Positions 55,828 through 64,000 of a DNA stretch of 64,000 bases are shown here, piece after piece. The DNA comes from Dysgonomonas sp. HDW5A (GTDB taxonomy: Bacteria > Bacteroidota > Bacteroidia > Bacteroidales > Dysgonomonadaceae), in assembly GCF_011299555.1 (NCBI RefSeq), contig NZ_CP049857.1, forward strand, positions 558,001-622,000. Reading direction: 5' to 3'. The translations under genes and the position numbers were made by a program. The stretch's first letter is position 1; each line of letters starts with the position of its first letter. The notes beneath the pieces were generated by a model. It was not told the origin of the DNA. It searched no databases and saw only the letters and a program-made list of their open reading frames with translations.

Positions 55828-57015
55828 ATGAAAACATATATAAAAAATATATCATTACTGGCTGTGATGCTTACTTTTATAGCAGGCATATTTACAGCTT
55901 GTGACAACGATGACGATAACGGCGCAACGCCCATAATCAGATATGTACGCACAACAAGTGCAGCTCAATCTGATTCGATTATTACAAGTGCTTATCTGGG
56001 CAATACAATAGCCTTGATAGGTGACAACTTTTCGAATGTAAGAGAAGTTTGGTTTAACGATCAACAGGCAAGAGTAAACCCTGTATTTGTAACGAACAAT
56101 GCTATCTTGGTAACTATTCCGAATGATATTCCGACAGAAGTTACCAATAAGATACGACTCGTTACAAGAACCGGTATAGAATCGCTGTTCGATTTTGCGG
56201 TAGATGTTCCCACACCTGTACTCAATTCTCTTAAGTGCGAATATGTGGCTGATGGCGATATTGCGGTTATAAACGGAGACTTCTTTTTAGAGCCCAAAGT
56301 TTTTTTCAATGGAAACATGGCTGCCGAAATAGTTAACTTTACCAAAACCCAAATTCAGGTTAAAGTTCCCAATGGCTCTAAAGCGGGTCCCATAACCGTT
56401 GAATCCATCTACGGCTCTACACGATCCAAATTCAGTTTCCGCGATAATAATGTTCAAACGCCGACAACGGTAATCTTTGTTGATTTTGAAGAAACATCAT
56501 GGAACACATGGGGATTAAGTGCTTTTGCCAGTCAAGGTGGCCCCACAGGAAAATATATGGTTCTGGAAGGAACAACCGGAGCGTGGGCTTGGCCTGGTAA
56601 TCCTCTACAATTTTATTTTAACAACCCAATTCGTAAACCCATAGTTTCGGAAGGTGATATAGATAATCTCGCTCTTCGATTCGAGGCTAATGTACATGAA
56701 TGGCATGATACACCTCTTCTATTGTGGTTCTCTAAAAATCAAGATACGCACGATGTTGACGGAGCTGATCCGCAAGCTCACTGGAAACCTTATCTGAATA
56801 GTGGCGTAAAATCAAATTTTGTAACTGATGGATGGATAACCGTAACTATTCCGTTAACCGATTTCAAGTATAACAAAGACGAATCGGATGATAAACGTGC
56901 CATTTCGAGCTTAAATGAACTAGTCGATTTACATGCTATGTTTTTCGGAGCTGCCGATGGAGCAAGCAATGTAAAGTTATGGATAGACAATATGCGAATA
57001 GTAAAATATAAATAA
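55828..57015 (+). CDS. Surface glycan-binding lipoprotein with two IPT/TIG domains
   Basis: 395 residues from the ATG at 55828; the frame upstream begins with a TTG inside the susD stop and is not used. Lipobox FIAGIFTACDNDDD. Two IPT/TIG-type immunoglobulin domains (about 35-120 with TIALIGDNFSNVREVWFND, and 120-205 with IAVINGDFFLEPKVFFNG) precede a C-terminal domain (about 215-395: VIFVDFEETSWNTWGLSAFA, GAWAWPGN, LLLWFSKNQ) rich in aromatic residues, as in SGBP-B proteins. It should bind mannan or glucomannan at the surface. The same C-terminal domain type recurs in the next gene. Confidence 0.85.
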   Translation: MKTYIKNISLLAVMLTFIAGIFTACDNDDDNGATPIIRYVRTTSAAQSDSIITSAYLGNTIALIGDNFSNVREVWFNDQQARVNPVFVTNNAILVTIPNDIPTEVTNKIRLVTRTGIESLFDFAVDVPTPVLNSLKCEYVADGDIAVINGDFFLEPKVFFNGNMAAEIVNFTKTQIQVKVPNGSKAGPITVESIYGSTRSKFSFRDNNVQTPTTVIFVDFEETSWNTWGLSAFASQGGPTGKYMVLEGTTGAWAWPGNPLQFYFNNPIRKPIVSEGDIDNLALRFEANVHEWHDTPLLLWFSKNQDTHDVDGADPQAHWKPYLNSGVKSNFVTDGWITVTIPLTDFKYNKDESDDKRAISSLNELVDLHAMFFGAADGASNVKLWIDNMRIVKYK

Positions 57016-57027
57016 GGATTGGATACA

Positions 57028-59148
57028 ATGAAAAAGAATATATTAATATACTGCACATTTGTACTTGTGCTTATAACTATGGGTTACGGCTTTTCGGCTT
57101 GTAGCAAAGATGATGATGGCAGCTCGCCATACCTTGAAGCTTTTGGACCCAGCCCGGCTTTACGAGGTGGAGAACTTCGATTTCTGGGTAAAAACCTCAA
57201 TAAGGTAACAGAAGTAGTACTTCCCGATAATATTTCGATTACCGAAATAACGAGAATTTCGAATGATGAAATTAAAATAACCGTTCCTCAGAATGCAGTT
57301 ACAGGTTTTGTTGTACTAAAGTCTTCGGACGGAGATATTACCACTAAAACAAAACTTACTTTTAGTGAACCTATCGTTATCACTAAGTTTCATAAAACAG
57401 GAACCGAAGATGTAACATCGGTTATTGCCGGTGACAGAATTACATTTACGGGTGATTACATGAACCTCATCAGGGAAGTAGTATTTACCGACAACACCGT
57501 TGTTTCTCTGAACCGCACGGAAGACGGCAAATATGGACGCGATACGCTCAGTGTAATTGTTCCACTGGGAGCACAAAGCGGAAAAATAGCTCTTTCGAAC
57601 GGAGCTGAAATGCCAATACTTGTCTACACGGATAAAGATCTTACTGTCGCCGCAGCTAAGGTAACTTCTATATCTCCTGCCACAGTTAAAGCCGGTAAGG
57701 AGCTTACAATCAAAGGAGACCACCTTCAGTTGATAGAGAAAGTTAAATTCGCAAGCAATCTCGAAGTTGCAATTCCTGCAAGAGAAAACCCATACGCAGA
57801 AGTGACCGAATTAAAAGTAACCGTTCCTCTGGATGCTCAGGATGGTAAAGTTACCCTTGTATCTTATTCGGGTTTAGAAGTAGAAGCGGGTACAATAACC
57901 ATGACTCTGCCCACTGTTTCAAAACTATCTCCTTCTCCCGTTAAAGGAGGTACAACTATGACCATACAGGGTACTAATCTCGATTTAGTTACAAACATAA
58001 CATTCCCGAATGTTGAAGATGCTGTTGCTCTTAAAACGAAAAGCGAGACAGAAATAACAGTCGATGTTCCTCTGGCAGCCGCTGATGGTAACTTAATCTT
58101 CCATACAGCATCGACCAAAACGGTAGAAAAGGCTTATACCACCGTGAAATCGGCAATTACAGGTATCACGCCTACAAATCTTACAGCAGGTGAGAATATT
58201 ACCATAAAAGGTACTAACCTCGATTTGGTTCGCTCCGTATCATTTGGTGGAGGTGCTTCTGCAACTGTTACACCAACAAGTGCTACTTCGTTTACCGTAG
58301 CTGTACCCACTACTGCAACAAGCGGAACTATTACCCTTCATTTGGTAAATGAGGCAACCGTAGCATCGACCATATCATTGAATGTAACACCTTCGACCAA
58401 TCCGGTTATTAGCTCTATGCCCGAAAAAGCCAGACCGGGCGAAGAAATTACTTTGAAAGGGACTAATCTTAATACAGTAGAGTCTGTTTACTTCGGCAGT
58501 ACCAAAGTTACCTCCTATATTACACGCAGTGCAACTTCAATCACACTGATAGTACCCGAAAAAGTAACTATGGGTGCACAAACGGTTAAGATGGTAAATT
58601 ATGAGGGTAAAGAGTTCAAATCCGCCACTACTATTAATATTACAGGGCAAGAACCCATTGTTGATCCATCATTGGTATGGGCCGATTTTGAAGATGTAAG
58701 CTGGACTTGGGGACTTTGGGGTGGTGTTGGACAATTTCTTAAAGAAAACGGAAACACATACTACAAAGGAACATCTACAGGGGCATTATCCGGCACTTGG
58801 TTATGGGCAAATAACAATCTTGTGCTCCCTGCCTGTCCCAATATTACAGACTATGTAGTAAAAGCAGATATGAAAATTACCAAAGACTTTGTACCCGGAA
58901 ATTACGCAATACAAATGGCTATAAACGGAGTATGGGGGTGGTGTGATTCTGGTTTCTTCCCCATGGCTTCTGACGGCGTGACTGCTTCTACAGGCGGAGG
59001 ATGGATTACCGTAACATGGTCGTTCTCCACTTTGGGCATCAGTACGGCTCCTGCCGGAGGTAAAACTGATACAGGTATGTATATCAATTCTTCGTCTTTC
59101 GATTGGTCAAACGTAAGCCTTGATAACTTCAGATATCAAAAGAAATAA
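57028..59148 (+). CDS. Large surface glycan-binding lipoprotein with about six IPT/TIG repeats
   Basis: 706 residues from the ATG at 57028 (an AAGGATT stretch lies just upstream; the TTG at 57019 is rejected). Lipobox MGYGFSACSKDDD. Six IPT/TIG repeats can be counted by their A-x-x-GxxITIxGxNLxLVxxVxF cores: ALRGGELRFLGKNLNKV, VIAGDRITFTGDYMNLI, VKAGKELTIKGDHLQLI, VKGGTTMTIQGTNLDLV, LTAGENITIKGTNLDLV and ARPGEEITLKGTNLNTV. A C-terminal domain (about 545-706) with ADFEDVSWTWGLWGG, SGTWLWANNNL and WGWCDSGFF is related to that of the preceding protein. The repeats form an arm that lifts the binding domain from the membrane. Confidence 0.85.
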   Translation: MKKNILIYCTFVLVLITMGYGFSACSKDDDGSSPYLEAFGPSPALRGGELRFLGKNLNKVTEVVLPDNISITEITRISNDEIKITVPQNAVTGFVVLKSSDGDITTKTKLTFSEPIVITKFHKTGTEDVTSVIAGDRITFTGDYMNLIREVVFTDNTVVSLNRTEDGKYGRDTLSVIVPLGAQSGKIALSNGAEMPILVYTDKDLTVAAAKVTSISPATVKAGKELTIKGDHLQLIEKVKFASNLEVAIPARENPYAEVTELKVTVPLDAQDGKVTLVSYSGLEVEAGTITMTLPTVSKLSPSPVKGGTTMTIQGTNLDLVTNITFPNVEDAVALKTKSETEITVDVPLAAADGNLIFHTASTKTVEKAYTTVKSAITGITPTNLTAGENITIKGTNLDLVRSVSFGGGASATVTPTSATSFTVAVPTTATSGTITLHLVNEATVASTISLNVTPSTNPVISSMPEKARPGEEITLKGTNLNTVESVYFGSTKVTSYITRSATSITLIVPEKVTMGAQTVKMVNYEGKEFKSATTINITGQEPIVDPSLVWADFEDVSWTWGLWGGVGQFLKENGNTYYKGTSTGALSGTWLWANNNLVLPACPNITDYVVKADMKITKDFVPGNYAIQMAINGVWGWCDSGFFPMASDGVTASTGGGWITVTWSFSTLGISTAPAGGKTDTGMYINSSSFDWSNVSLDNFRYQKK

Positions 59149-59162
59149 GTAAAAAATAAACT

Positions 59163-59196
59163 CAGTTAAGTCTTTCCGATAAGAAAGGCTTAACTG
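59163..59196 (+). other. Intercistronic hairpin before the GH26 gene
   Basis: CAGTTAAGTCTTTC (59163-59176) pairs with GAAAGGCTTAACTG (59183-59196) with one G-U pair, loop of 6. No T-run follows. It may tune mRNA stability between the surface-protein genes and the enzyme genes. Confidence 0.5.
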
Positions 59197-59215
59197 ATAA
59201 CAAAATACAATATCT

Positions 59216-60586
59216 ATGAAAAAGAATCTTTTTTCAACAAAATTATTCCTTATTATCTCTTTTGCACTTCTGTCCTTCTCCTGCAAAGACGATGACGAAG
59301 TAACAGGCACACAGAGGTATAAAGAGCCTCCGGTTTTATTGTCTTCAATCCCGGCAACAGGAGGAACAGTATCATTTACGGATAACACTATCAGGTTGAT
59401 TTTCGACAGGGAAGTGACCGTAGTAAACTTGGGTATGGTAAGCGTAAATAATGCCATCATTTCAGGTTCATCTATTTCGGGCGACACACTAACCTTTACG
59501 TTAGACGGGATAGACGAAAAAACTCAGTATACATTAACCATAACTAAAGGGGCAATCAAAGGAGTTCCGGGCTTACTTAATCAAGAAGATATCACTTTGT
59601 CATTCAATACGGGTGAAGCCCCTGCTTTAACTAAAACTCTGGCTATGCCCAATGCTTCGGCTCAAGCAAATAATGTATTTAATTTCCTGTTGGAAAACTA
59701 CAGAAACAAAATTATATCGGGGTCTATGGCCAGAGTGAACTGGAATACCGATGAAGCAGACAGGGTTTACAGGTGGACAGGGAAATATCCGGCTATCAAT
59801 ACTTTCGACTTTGTACATTTATACGCTTCGCCAACCAATTGGATCGATTACAGCAATACTACGGTAGCCGAAAATTGGTGGAACAACAAAGGGTTGATTT
59901 CAATTATGTGGCATTGGAATGTACCTATTGAGGGCACTTCAAACTTTGGTTTCTATTACACAGGAAAAAACAATGGCGAAGGTGAAACCTCTTTTGACAT
60001 TACAAAAGCTGTTCAGGATGGAACTGATGAAAATAAAATCATAAAAGCCGATCTTGACAAAGTGGCTACTCACCTATTGGCTCTGCAAGCAAAAGGCATA
60101 CCTGTAATATGGCGACCATTGCACGAAGCCGCAGGAGGCTGGTTCTGGTGGGGAGCTAAAGATGCCAATTCGTATAAAGCACTTTGGATATTGATGTTCG
60201 ATACATTCAAAGCCAAAGGAATCAACAACCTTATCTGGGTATGGACTACCGAAACCAATGACAATAGCTGGTATCCGGGAGATGCTTATGTAGATATTAT
60301 CGGACGGGATATCTACAATAAAAAAGATGCCGCTGCCATTTATAAAGAATACCTCAGCATCAGAAAAACATATCCGGGCAAAATGGTTACTCTCAGCGAA
60401 TGTGGAAACGTTGCGAATATATCCCAACAGTGGAGTGCCAATGCTAAATGGTCGTGGTATATGCCTTGGTACGATTATAATGCAACTGACGAATCGGAAC
60501 ACTCTCATGCAACTAAAGCATTTTGGACTGATGCTTTTGCATCTGATAAAGTGATAACCAGAGATCAGATGCCTTCACTAAAATAA
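59216..60586 (+). CDS. GH26 endo-beta-1,4-mannanase, lipoprotein
   Basis: 456 residues; lipoprotein signal ending LSFSC (Cys23) and an acidic CKDDDE start. An Ig-like domain (about 36-132: LLSSIPATGGTVSFTDNTIRLIFDREV, of the bacterial Ig_5/SbsA type) precedes the GH26 barrel. The acid/base is Glu304 in VIWRPLHEAAGGWFWWG and the nucleophile Glu395 in VTLSECGNV. MWHWNVP and LIWVWTTETNDNSWYPGD are further family marks. It cuts the mannan backbone, probably at the cell surface. With the following GH5 and acetyl-esterase genes it points to (acetylated) gluco- or galactomannan as the substrate. Confidence 0.94.
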   Translation: MKKNLFSTKLFLIISFALLSFSCKDDDEVTGTQRYKEPPVLLSSIPATGGTVSFTDNTIRLIFDREVTVVNLGMVSVNNAIISGSSISGDTLTFTLDGIDEKTQYTLTITKGAIKGVPGLLNQEDITLSFNTGEAPALTKTLAMPNASAQANNVFNFLLENYRNKIISGSMARVNWNTDEADRVYRWTGKYPAINTFDFVHLYASPTNWIDYSNTTVAENWWNNKGLISIMWHWNVPIEGTSNFGFYYTGKNNGEGETSFDITKAVQDGTDENKIIKADLDKVATHLLALQAKGIPVIWRPLHEAAGGWFWWGAKDANSYKALWILMFDTFKAKGINNLIWVWTTETNDNSWYPGDAYVDIIGRDIYNKKDAAAIYKEYLSIRKTYPGKMVTLSECGNVANISQQWSANAKWSWYMPWYDYNATDESEHSHATKAFWTDAFASDKVITRDQMPSLK

Positions 60587-60600
60587 GGATTCATGTATAA

Positions 60601-60636
60601 TTTAGTAGTCCGCTGAAGTTTAAGCGGACTACTAAA
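60601..60636 (+). other. Intercistronic hairpin between GH26 and GH5 genes
   Basis: TTTAGTAGTCCGCT (60601-60614) pairs perfectly with AGCGGACTACTAAA (60623-60636), loop of 8. No T-run of terminator length follows, and the next gene starts 16 bases later. Possibly an RNA processing or stabilising element. Confidence 0.55.
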
Positions 60637-60651
60637 ACAAATTCTCCGTGT

Positions 60652-61647
60652 ATGAAAAAGATTTCTATATACCTTTTAGGATTGGTATTTACATTACTAT
60701 CGGTATTTCCTGCTGGTTGCTTTTCAAATAACCCTATAGAGGGAGATAAGAGCGATTTTGTGGCTGTAAACGGCAAGCTGTCGGTACAGGGGATATCTTT
60801 GGTTAATGAGGCGGGAGAACCTATCGTTCTTCGGGGAGTCAGTCTTGGATGGCACAATTGGTGGCCACGATTTTATAATAAAAGTACGGTTGCATGGCTG
60901 AAAAAAGACTGGAACTGTAACCTTATCAGAGCAGCAATAGGCGTAGACCCCAAGAAAGGATATATAGACAATCCCGACTTTTCGATTGCATGTTTAACCA
61001 ATGTAGTAGATGCAGCTATCGAGAACAATATGTATGTAATTATCGATTGGCACAGTCATCATATTCGCTTAGAAGAAGCTAAAGCATTTTTCACTCTGGC
61101 TGCCGAGAAATACAAAGATTACCCGAATATCATCTACGAAATTTATAATGAACCTATCGATGACTCATGGGAAGAGGTCAAAGCATATTCCGAGGAGATA
61201 ATCAAAACAATCCGGTCAATAGATAAAGATAACGTAATATTGGTAGGAACACCTCATTGGGATCAGGATATACATCTGGCAGCCGATAATCCGATCAGTG
61301 GTTATGATAATATTATGTATACCCTTCACTTTTATGCAGGTACTCATAAACAAGAGTTAAGAGACAGAGCCGATTATGCTCTTAGTAAGAACTTACCCAT
61401 TTTCGTTTCGGAATGTGCCGGAATGAATGCAGATGGTGACGGCGCTATCAATCTTGAGGAATGGAATACATGGAAGGAATGGATGAGCCGGAACCAAATC
61501 AGCTGGGCAGCATGGTCTATTGCCGATAAAAACGAAACATGCTCTATGATAAAATCAAAAAAATCGCCCGCTTATGGATGGACTGAAAACGATCTGAAAG
61601 AATGGGGTAAAATTATACGAAATACATTGCAGAAAGAAAACAGATAA
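60652..61647 (+). CDS. GH5 endoglucanase-like enzyme, lipoprotein (subfamily 2-like)
   Basis: 331 residues. Lipobox SVFPAGC (Cys23). GH5 marks: VNEAGEPIVLRGVSLGWHNWWPRFYN, VIIDWHSHH, NIIYEIYNEP (acid/base Glu167), YTLHFYAGTHKQELR and PIFVSECAG (nucleophile Glu254), WAAWSIADKNETCSM. The wording resembles bacterial GH5_2 endoglucanases, which cleave beta-1,4-glucan and often glucomannan. In this mannan locus a glucomannanase role is likely. It is encoded just ahead of the acetyl esterase, one base apart. Confidence 0.9.
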   Translation: MKKISIYLLGLVFTLLSVFPAGCFSNNPIEGDKSDFVAVNGKLSVQGISLVNEAGEPIVLRGVSLGWHNWWPRFYNKSTVAWLKKDWNCNLIRAAIGVDPKKGYIDNPDFSIACLTNVVDAAIENNMYVIIDWHSHHIRLEEAKAFFTLAAEKYKDYPNIIYEIYNEPIDDSWEEVKAYSEEIIKTIRSIDKDNVILVGTPHWDQDIHLAADNPISGYDNIMYTLHFYAGTHKQELRDRADYALSKNLPIFVSECAGMNADGDGAINLEEWNTWKEWMSRNQISWAAWSIADKNETCSMIKSKKSPAYGWTENDLKEWGKIIRNTLQKENR

Positions 61648-61648
61648 T

Positions 61649-63424
61649 ATGAAAAGAATTACCAACTATTTTCTATTGATTTTGATAGCAGGATTAATAC
61701 TATCCTGCAAAACCAAAATAGCAGAAGATACCAGCCCCAAAATAACAGAGAGCTATTCTGACTCGTGGCGTTTTCACGCAGGTGAAGGAACCGACAGTGC
61801 TTGGTTCGATACTAAGTTTGATGATAAAAACTGGCAGGAAGTCACATCACAGAAACTACTAAAAGATCAGGACATATCGTTAGACAATGGTTTTGGATGG
61901 TATCGAAAGACCATACAGTTATCGGATAGCTTACAGCAAGGAATCAAAAACAAAGGAGGATTAGTACTTCATTTGGGCAGATTGGCTGCATGCGACGAGG
62001 TATATTTCAATGGTCAACCGGTAGGTAAAACAGGAGAGTTTCCTCAAAACTACATGGGTTACTTTGATAACGAAAGAAACTACCTGATAACTTCCGACAA
62101 AGTAAATTACGGAGGAGATAATCTTATTGCTATCAAATTTCACGATGGCTGGAATGTAGGCGGTTTTCTGGAAGGAGCAAAACTATCTGTATCAACTGCC
62201 GAAACCAATGATAAAATTTTACTAGATGTAGCCGTTGCTGATTCCGACTATATATTTTTAGGTGAGAACCCCATACAAATAACCGCAAAGATTGAGAACA
62301 AAAACAATTGGGATATTGACGGAAAATTAATTGTCACATTGACTACTGACGATTATCAGCCTGTCAAGTCGGATTCTTTGAACATATCCATTGAAGGGTT
62401 GAAAAACTATTCCAAATCTTTTGAGCTGGCAAACCCTCAACCCGGATTTTACAGATATACCGTGCAATTGAAACGCAACAACGAAATTGTTACAGAAAAG
62501 AAGTTCAATGTGGGTTACGAACCTGAGAAAATACAATCGCCCATCGATGCAAAGACCGACTTTAAAGAATTTTGGGATAACAACCTTAAAGAACTGGCAA
62601 AAGTAGCCCCTAATTATAAGCTGACTTTAAAGCCCGAATATTCTCAACACGGATACGATATGTATCTCGTTGAAATGTATTCTTTCGGAAACGAACTCAT
62701 CAGAGGATATTATGCCAAACCTCAAAAGGAAGGTAAACATCCTGTTATTGTGGAATATATGGGCTACGGATCGTCTCCTTATCCGGCGAACCAATGGTGG
62801 GATGGTTTTGCATACTTCGTTCTTTCGGTGAGAGGACAGGCGTTGAATCAACCAACCAACCGCTTTGGAAAATGGATTACCTATGGTCTTGATAACAAAG
62901 ACGACTATTATTACAGAGGTGCATTTATGGATGTAGTACGGGCATTGGACTTTGTTTCGTCCCGTCCCGAAATTGATTCGGATAAGATAACCGTGCGTGG
63001 AGGAAGTCAGGGTGGAGCATTGTCATTTGTGGCTGCATCGCTCGATAAACGTGTAAAAGTGGCGGCTCCTAATATTCCGTTTCTATCGGACTATCCCGAC
63101 TATTTTAAAATTGCTCCCTGGCCTAAAAGCGATTTTGATGAGTATATGAAAGCACATCCCGAAGCAAAATGGGAAGATGTATATAATCTGTTATCTTATT
63201 TCGACATCAAGAATCTGGCTCAATGGATAGAATGCCCTCTTATTATGGGTATTGGTGTACAAGATAATGTATGCCCTCCGCACATCAATTTTGCCGCCTA
63301 CAATCAGGTAAAATCAAAAAAACGCTGGATGGCTTTTCCGCATCATGCACACAGTGTGGGTAAGGAGTACAACGACGCAGCCATGGCTTTTATAAAAGAA
63401 ACACTAAACTTTAAAGATCAATGA
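61649..63424 (+). CDS. CE7-type acetyl esterase with an N-terminal galactose-binding-like domain, lipoprotein
   Basis: 591 residues, lipobox LIAGLILSC (Cys20). Residues about 35-190 resemble the jelly-roll sugar-binding domain of GH2-type proteins (WRFHAGEGTDSAWFDTKFDDKNW, FGWYRKTIQLSDS, LHLGRLAACDEVYFNGQPVGKTG). After a linker domain (about 195-285) comes the alpha/beta-hydrolase: GYYAKPQKEGKHPVIVEYMGYG, SVRGQALNQPTN, VRGGSQGGALSF (nucleophile Ser453), GIGVQDNVCPP (Asp) and PHHAHSVG (His). It should remove acetyl groups from mannan. Its stop overlaps the start of the next gene (ATGA). Confidence 0.87.
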   Translation: MKRITNYFLLILIAGLILSCKTKIAEDTSPKITESYSDSWRFHAGEGTDSAWFDTKFDDKNWQEVTSQKLLKDQDISLDNGFGWYRKTIQLSDSLQQGIKNKGGLVLHLGRLAACDEVYFNGQPVGKTGEFPQNYMGYFDNERNYLITSDKVNYGGDNLIAIKFHDGWNVGGFLEGAKLSVSTAETNDKILLDVAVADSDYIFLGENPIQITAKIENKNNWDIDGKLIVTLTTDDYQPVKSDSLNISIEGLKNYSKSFELANPQPGFYRYTVQLKRNNEIVTEKKFNVGYEPEKIQSPIDAKTDFKEFWDNNLKELAKVAPNYKLTLKPEYSQHGYDMYLVEMYSFGNELIRGYYAKPQKEGKHPVIVEYMGYGSSPYPANQWWDGFAYFVLSVRGQALNQPTNRFGKWITYGLDNKDDYYYRGAFMDVVRALDFVSSRPEIDSDKITVRGGSQGGALSFVAASLDKRVKVAAPNIPFLSDYPDYFKIAPWPKSDFDEYMKAHPEAKWEDVYNLLSYFDIKNLAQWIECPLIMGIGVQDNVCPPHINFAAYNQVKSKKRWMAFPHHAHSVGKEYNDAAMAFIKETLNFKDQ

Positions 63425-64000
63425 AAAAACTGATTCTACTTGCAGCTTTAGCTTTAAGCCTATTCTCCTGCACCGAGAAGAAAGCGGTAACTGCTCCTTC
63501 TTTCGTAAAGCAGAAGGAAGGCAAGCTTACGATAAACGACAAGCCTTACTACTTTATCGGCACTAACTTCTGGTTCGGGGCTATATTGGGTTCCGAAGGG
63601 CAAGGCGGTAACCGTGAACGTTTACTTAAAGAGCTTGATTTTATGAAAGAAAACGGCATCAATAATCTTCGGGTTCTTGTAGGTGCCGACGGACATAGCG
63701 GACAAAAGGTAAAAGTTATGCCGACTCTTCAAATAGAGCCGGGAGTGTATAACGATACTATTTTCGACGGATTAGATTTCCTCATGGCGGAACTGGGTAA
63801 ACGGGATATGTATGCGGTACTTTATCTTAACAATAGTTGGGAATGGAGTGGCGGATACGGACAGTATCTCAATTGGGCAGGACGTGGCGATGTACCCGAA
63901 GCAGGGGTTCAGGATTGGCCTGTATTTGTAAAGCATGTTGCCCAATATGCCGATTGCGACACTTGTCATACCTTGTTTCTGAATCATGTAAAGCACGTTA
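63421..64000 (+). CDS. GH5 mannanase-like lipoprotein, cut by right window edge
   Basis: 193 codons to the window end without a stop. Lipoprotein signal MKKLILLAALALSLFSC (Cys17). The beginning GKLTINDKPYYFIGTNFWFGAILGSE, LLKELDFMKENGINNLRVLVGADG and YAVLYLNNSWEWSGGYGQYLNWAG match the N-terminal half of GH5_7-type beta-mannanases. The two catalytic Glu residues would lie beyond the edge. It overlaps the esterase gene by 4 bases, so it is translationally coupled to it. Confidence 0.85.
   Translation, partial: MKKLILLAALALSLFSCTEKKAVTAPSFVKQKEGKLTINDKPYYFIGTNFWFGAILGSEGQGGNRERLLKELDFMKENGINNLRVLVGADGHSGQKVKVMPTLQIEPGVYNDTIFDGLDFLMAELGKRDMYAVLYLNNSWEWSGGYGQYLNWAGRGDVPEAGVQDWPVFVKHVAQYADCDTCHTLFLNHVKHV

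Noticed and set aside
1-64000. CRISPR arrays, tRNA or rRNA genes, phage or insertion-sequence transposase genes
   Set aside because: I found no regularly spaced repeats, no tRNA-like cloverleaf with a TTC arm, no rRNA segments and no transposase or integrase motif in any frame.

Overview
The window looks like a chromosomal piece of a Bacteroidota genome, most likely order Bacteroidales (a Dysgonomonas/Parabacteroides-like gut or termite-gut glycan degrader; the genus is inference). The evidence is three SusC/SusD pairs, a hybrid two-component sensor/regulator of the HTCS type, TAnnTTTG-type promoter boxes, near-absence of Shine-Dalgarno sites and many Sec/lipoprotein-exported carbohydrate-active enzymes.

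Region 1 (about 1-23340, minus strand) is a pectin utilization locus. It holds a GH43 glycosidase cut by the left edge, two SGNH rhamnogalacturonan-acetylesterase-like enzymes, two GH28 polygalacturonases, a CE8 pectin methylesterase, a family 1 pectate lyase, a GH105 unsaturated rhamnogalacturonyl hydrolase, two SusC/SusD transporter pairs and a surface lipoprotein with Fn3-like and beta-helix-like parts. Divergent from it, 23726-28141 encodes the HTCS regulator. Region 2 (28524-39142, plus strand) is the intracellular continuation: an exported DUF4861 protein, UxaC, KdgK, KduD, Eda, a hexuronate MFS transporter, UxaB, a HIT protein and UxaA. Together these take galacturonate and unsaturated uronates to pyruvate and glyceraldehyde-3-phosphate. 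The best new observation is a 15-bp box (GTCAAAATATCCCCC type) placed exactly 21 bp upstream of a promoter -7 element at three promoters: both susC genes and the DUF4861-uxaC operon. It is a strong candidate for the HTCS operator that ties uptake and catabolism together.

Region 3 (39381-40056) has a small membrane protein and a TonB-C-terminal-domain protein. Region 4 (40192-50423, minus strand) is a high-affinity potassium system: two or three tiny membrane ORFs including KdpF, then KdpA, KdpB, KdpC, a beta-barrel porin, and a KdpD split into a KdpD/Usp protein and a separate HAMP-PAS histidine kinase. The adjacent regulator is an NtrC-type sigma-54 activator rather than KdpE, and a near-consensus sigma-54 promoter lies just upstream of the first small ORF.

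Region 5 (50969-64000, plus strand) is a beta-mannan/glucomannan locus: SusC, SusD, two IPT/TIG surface glycan-binding lipoproteins, GH26 mannanase, GH5 endoglucanase-like enzyme, CE7-type acetyl esterase and a GH5 mannanase-like gene cut by the right edge. A family of short palindromic repeats (GGTCnnnGACC or GTTCnnnGAAC followed by a conserved TTTATTGCTT tail) is scattered between genes throughout, and a GC-rich structured block of unknown nature sits at about 1965-2455.
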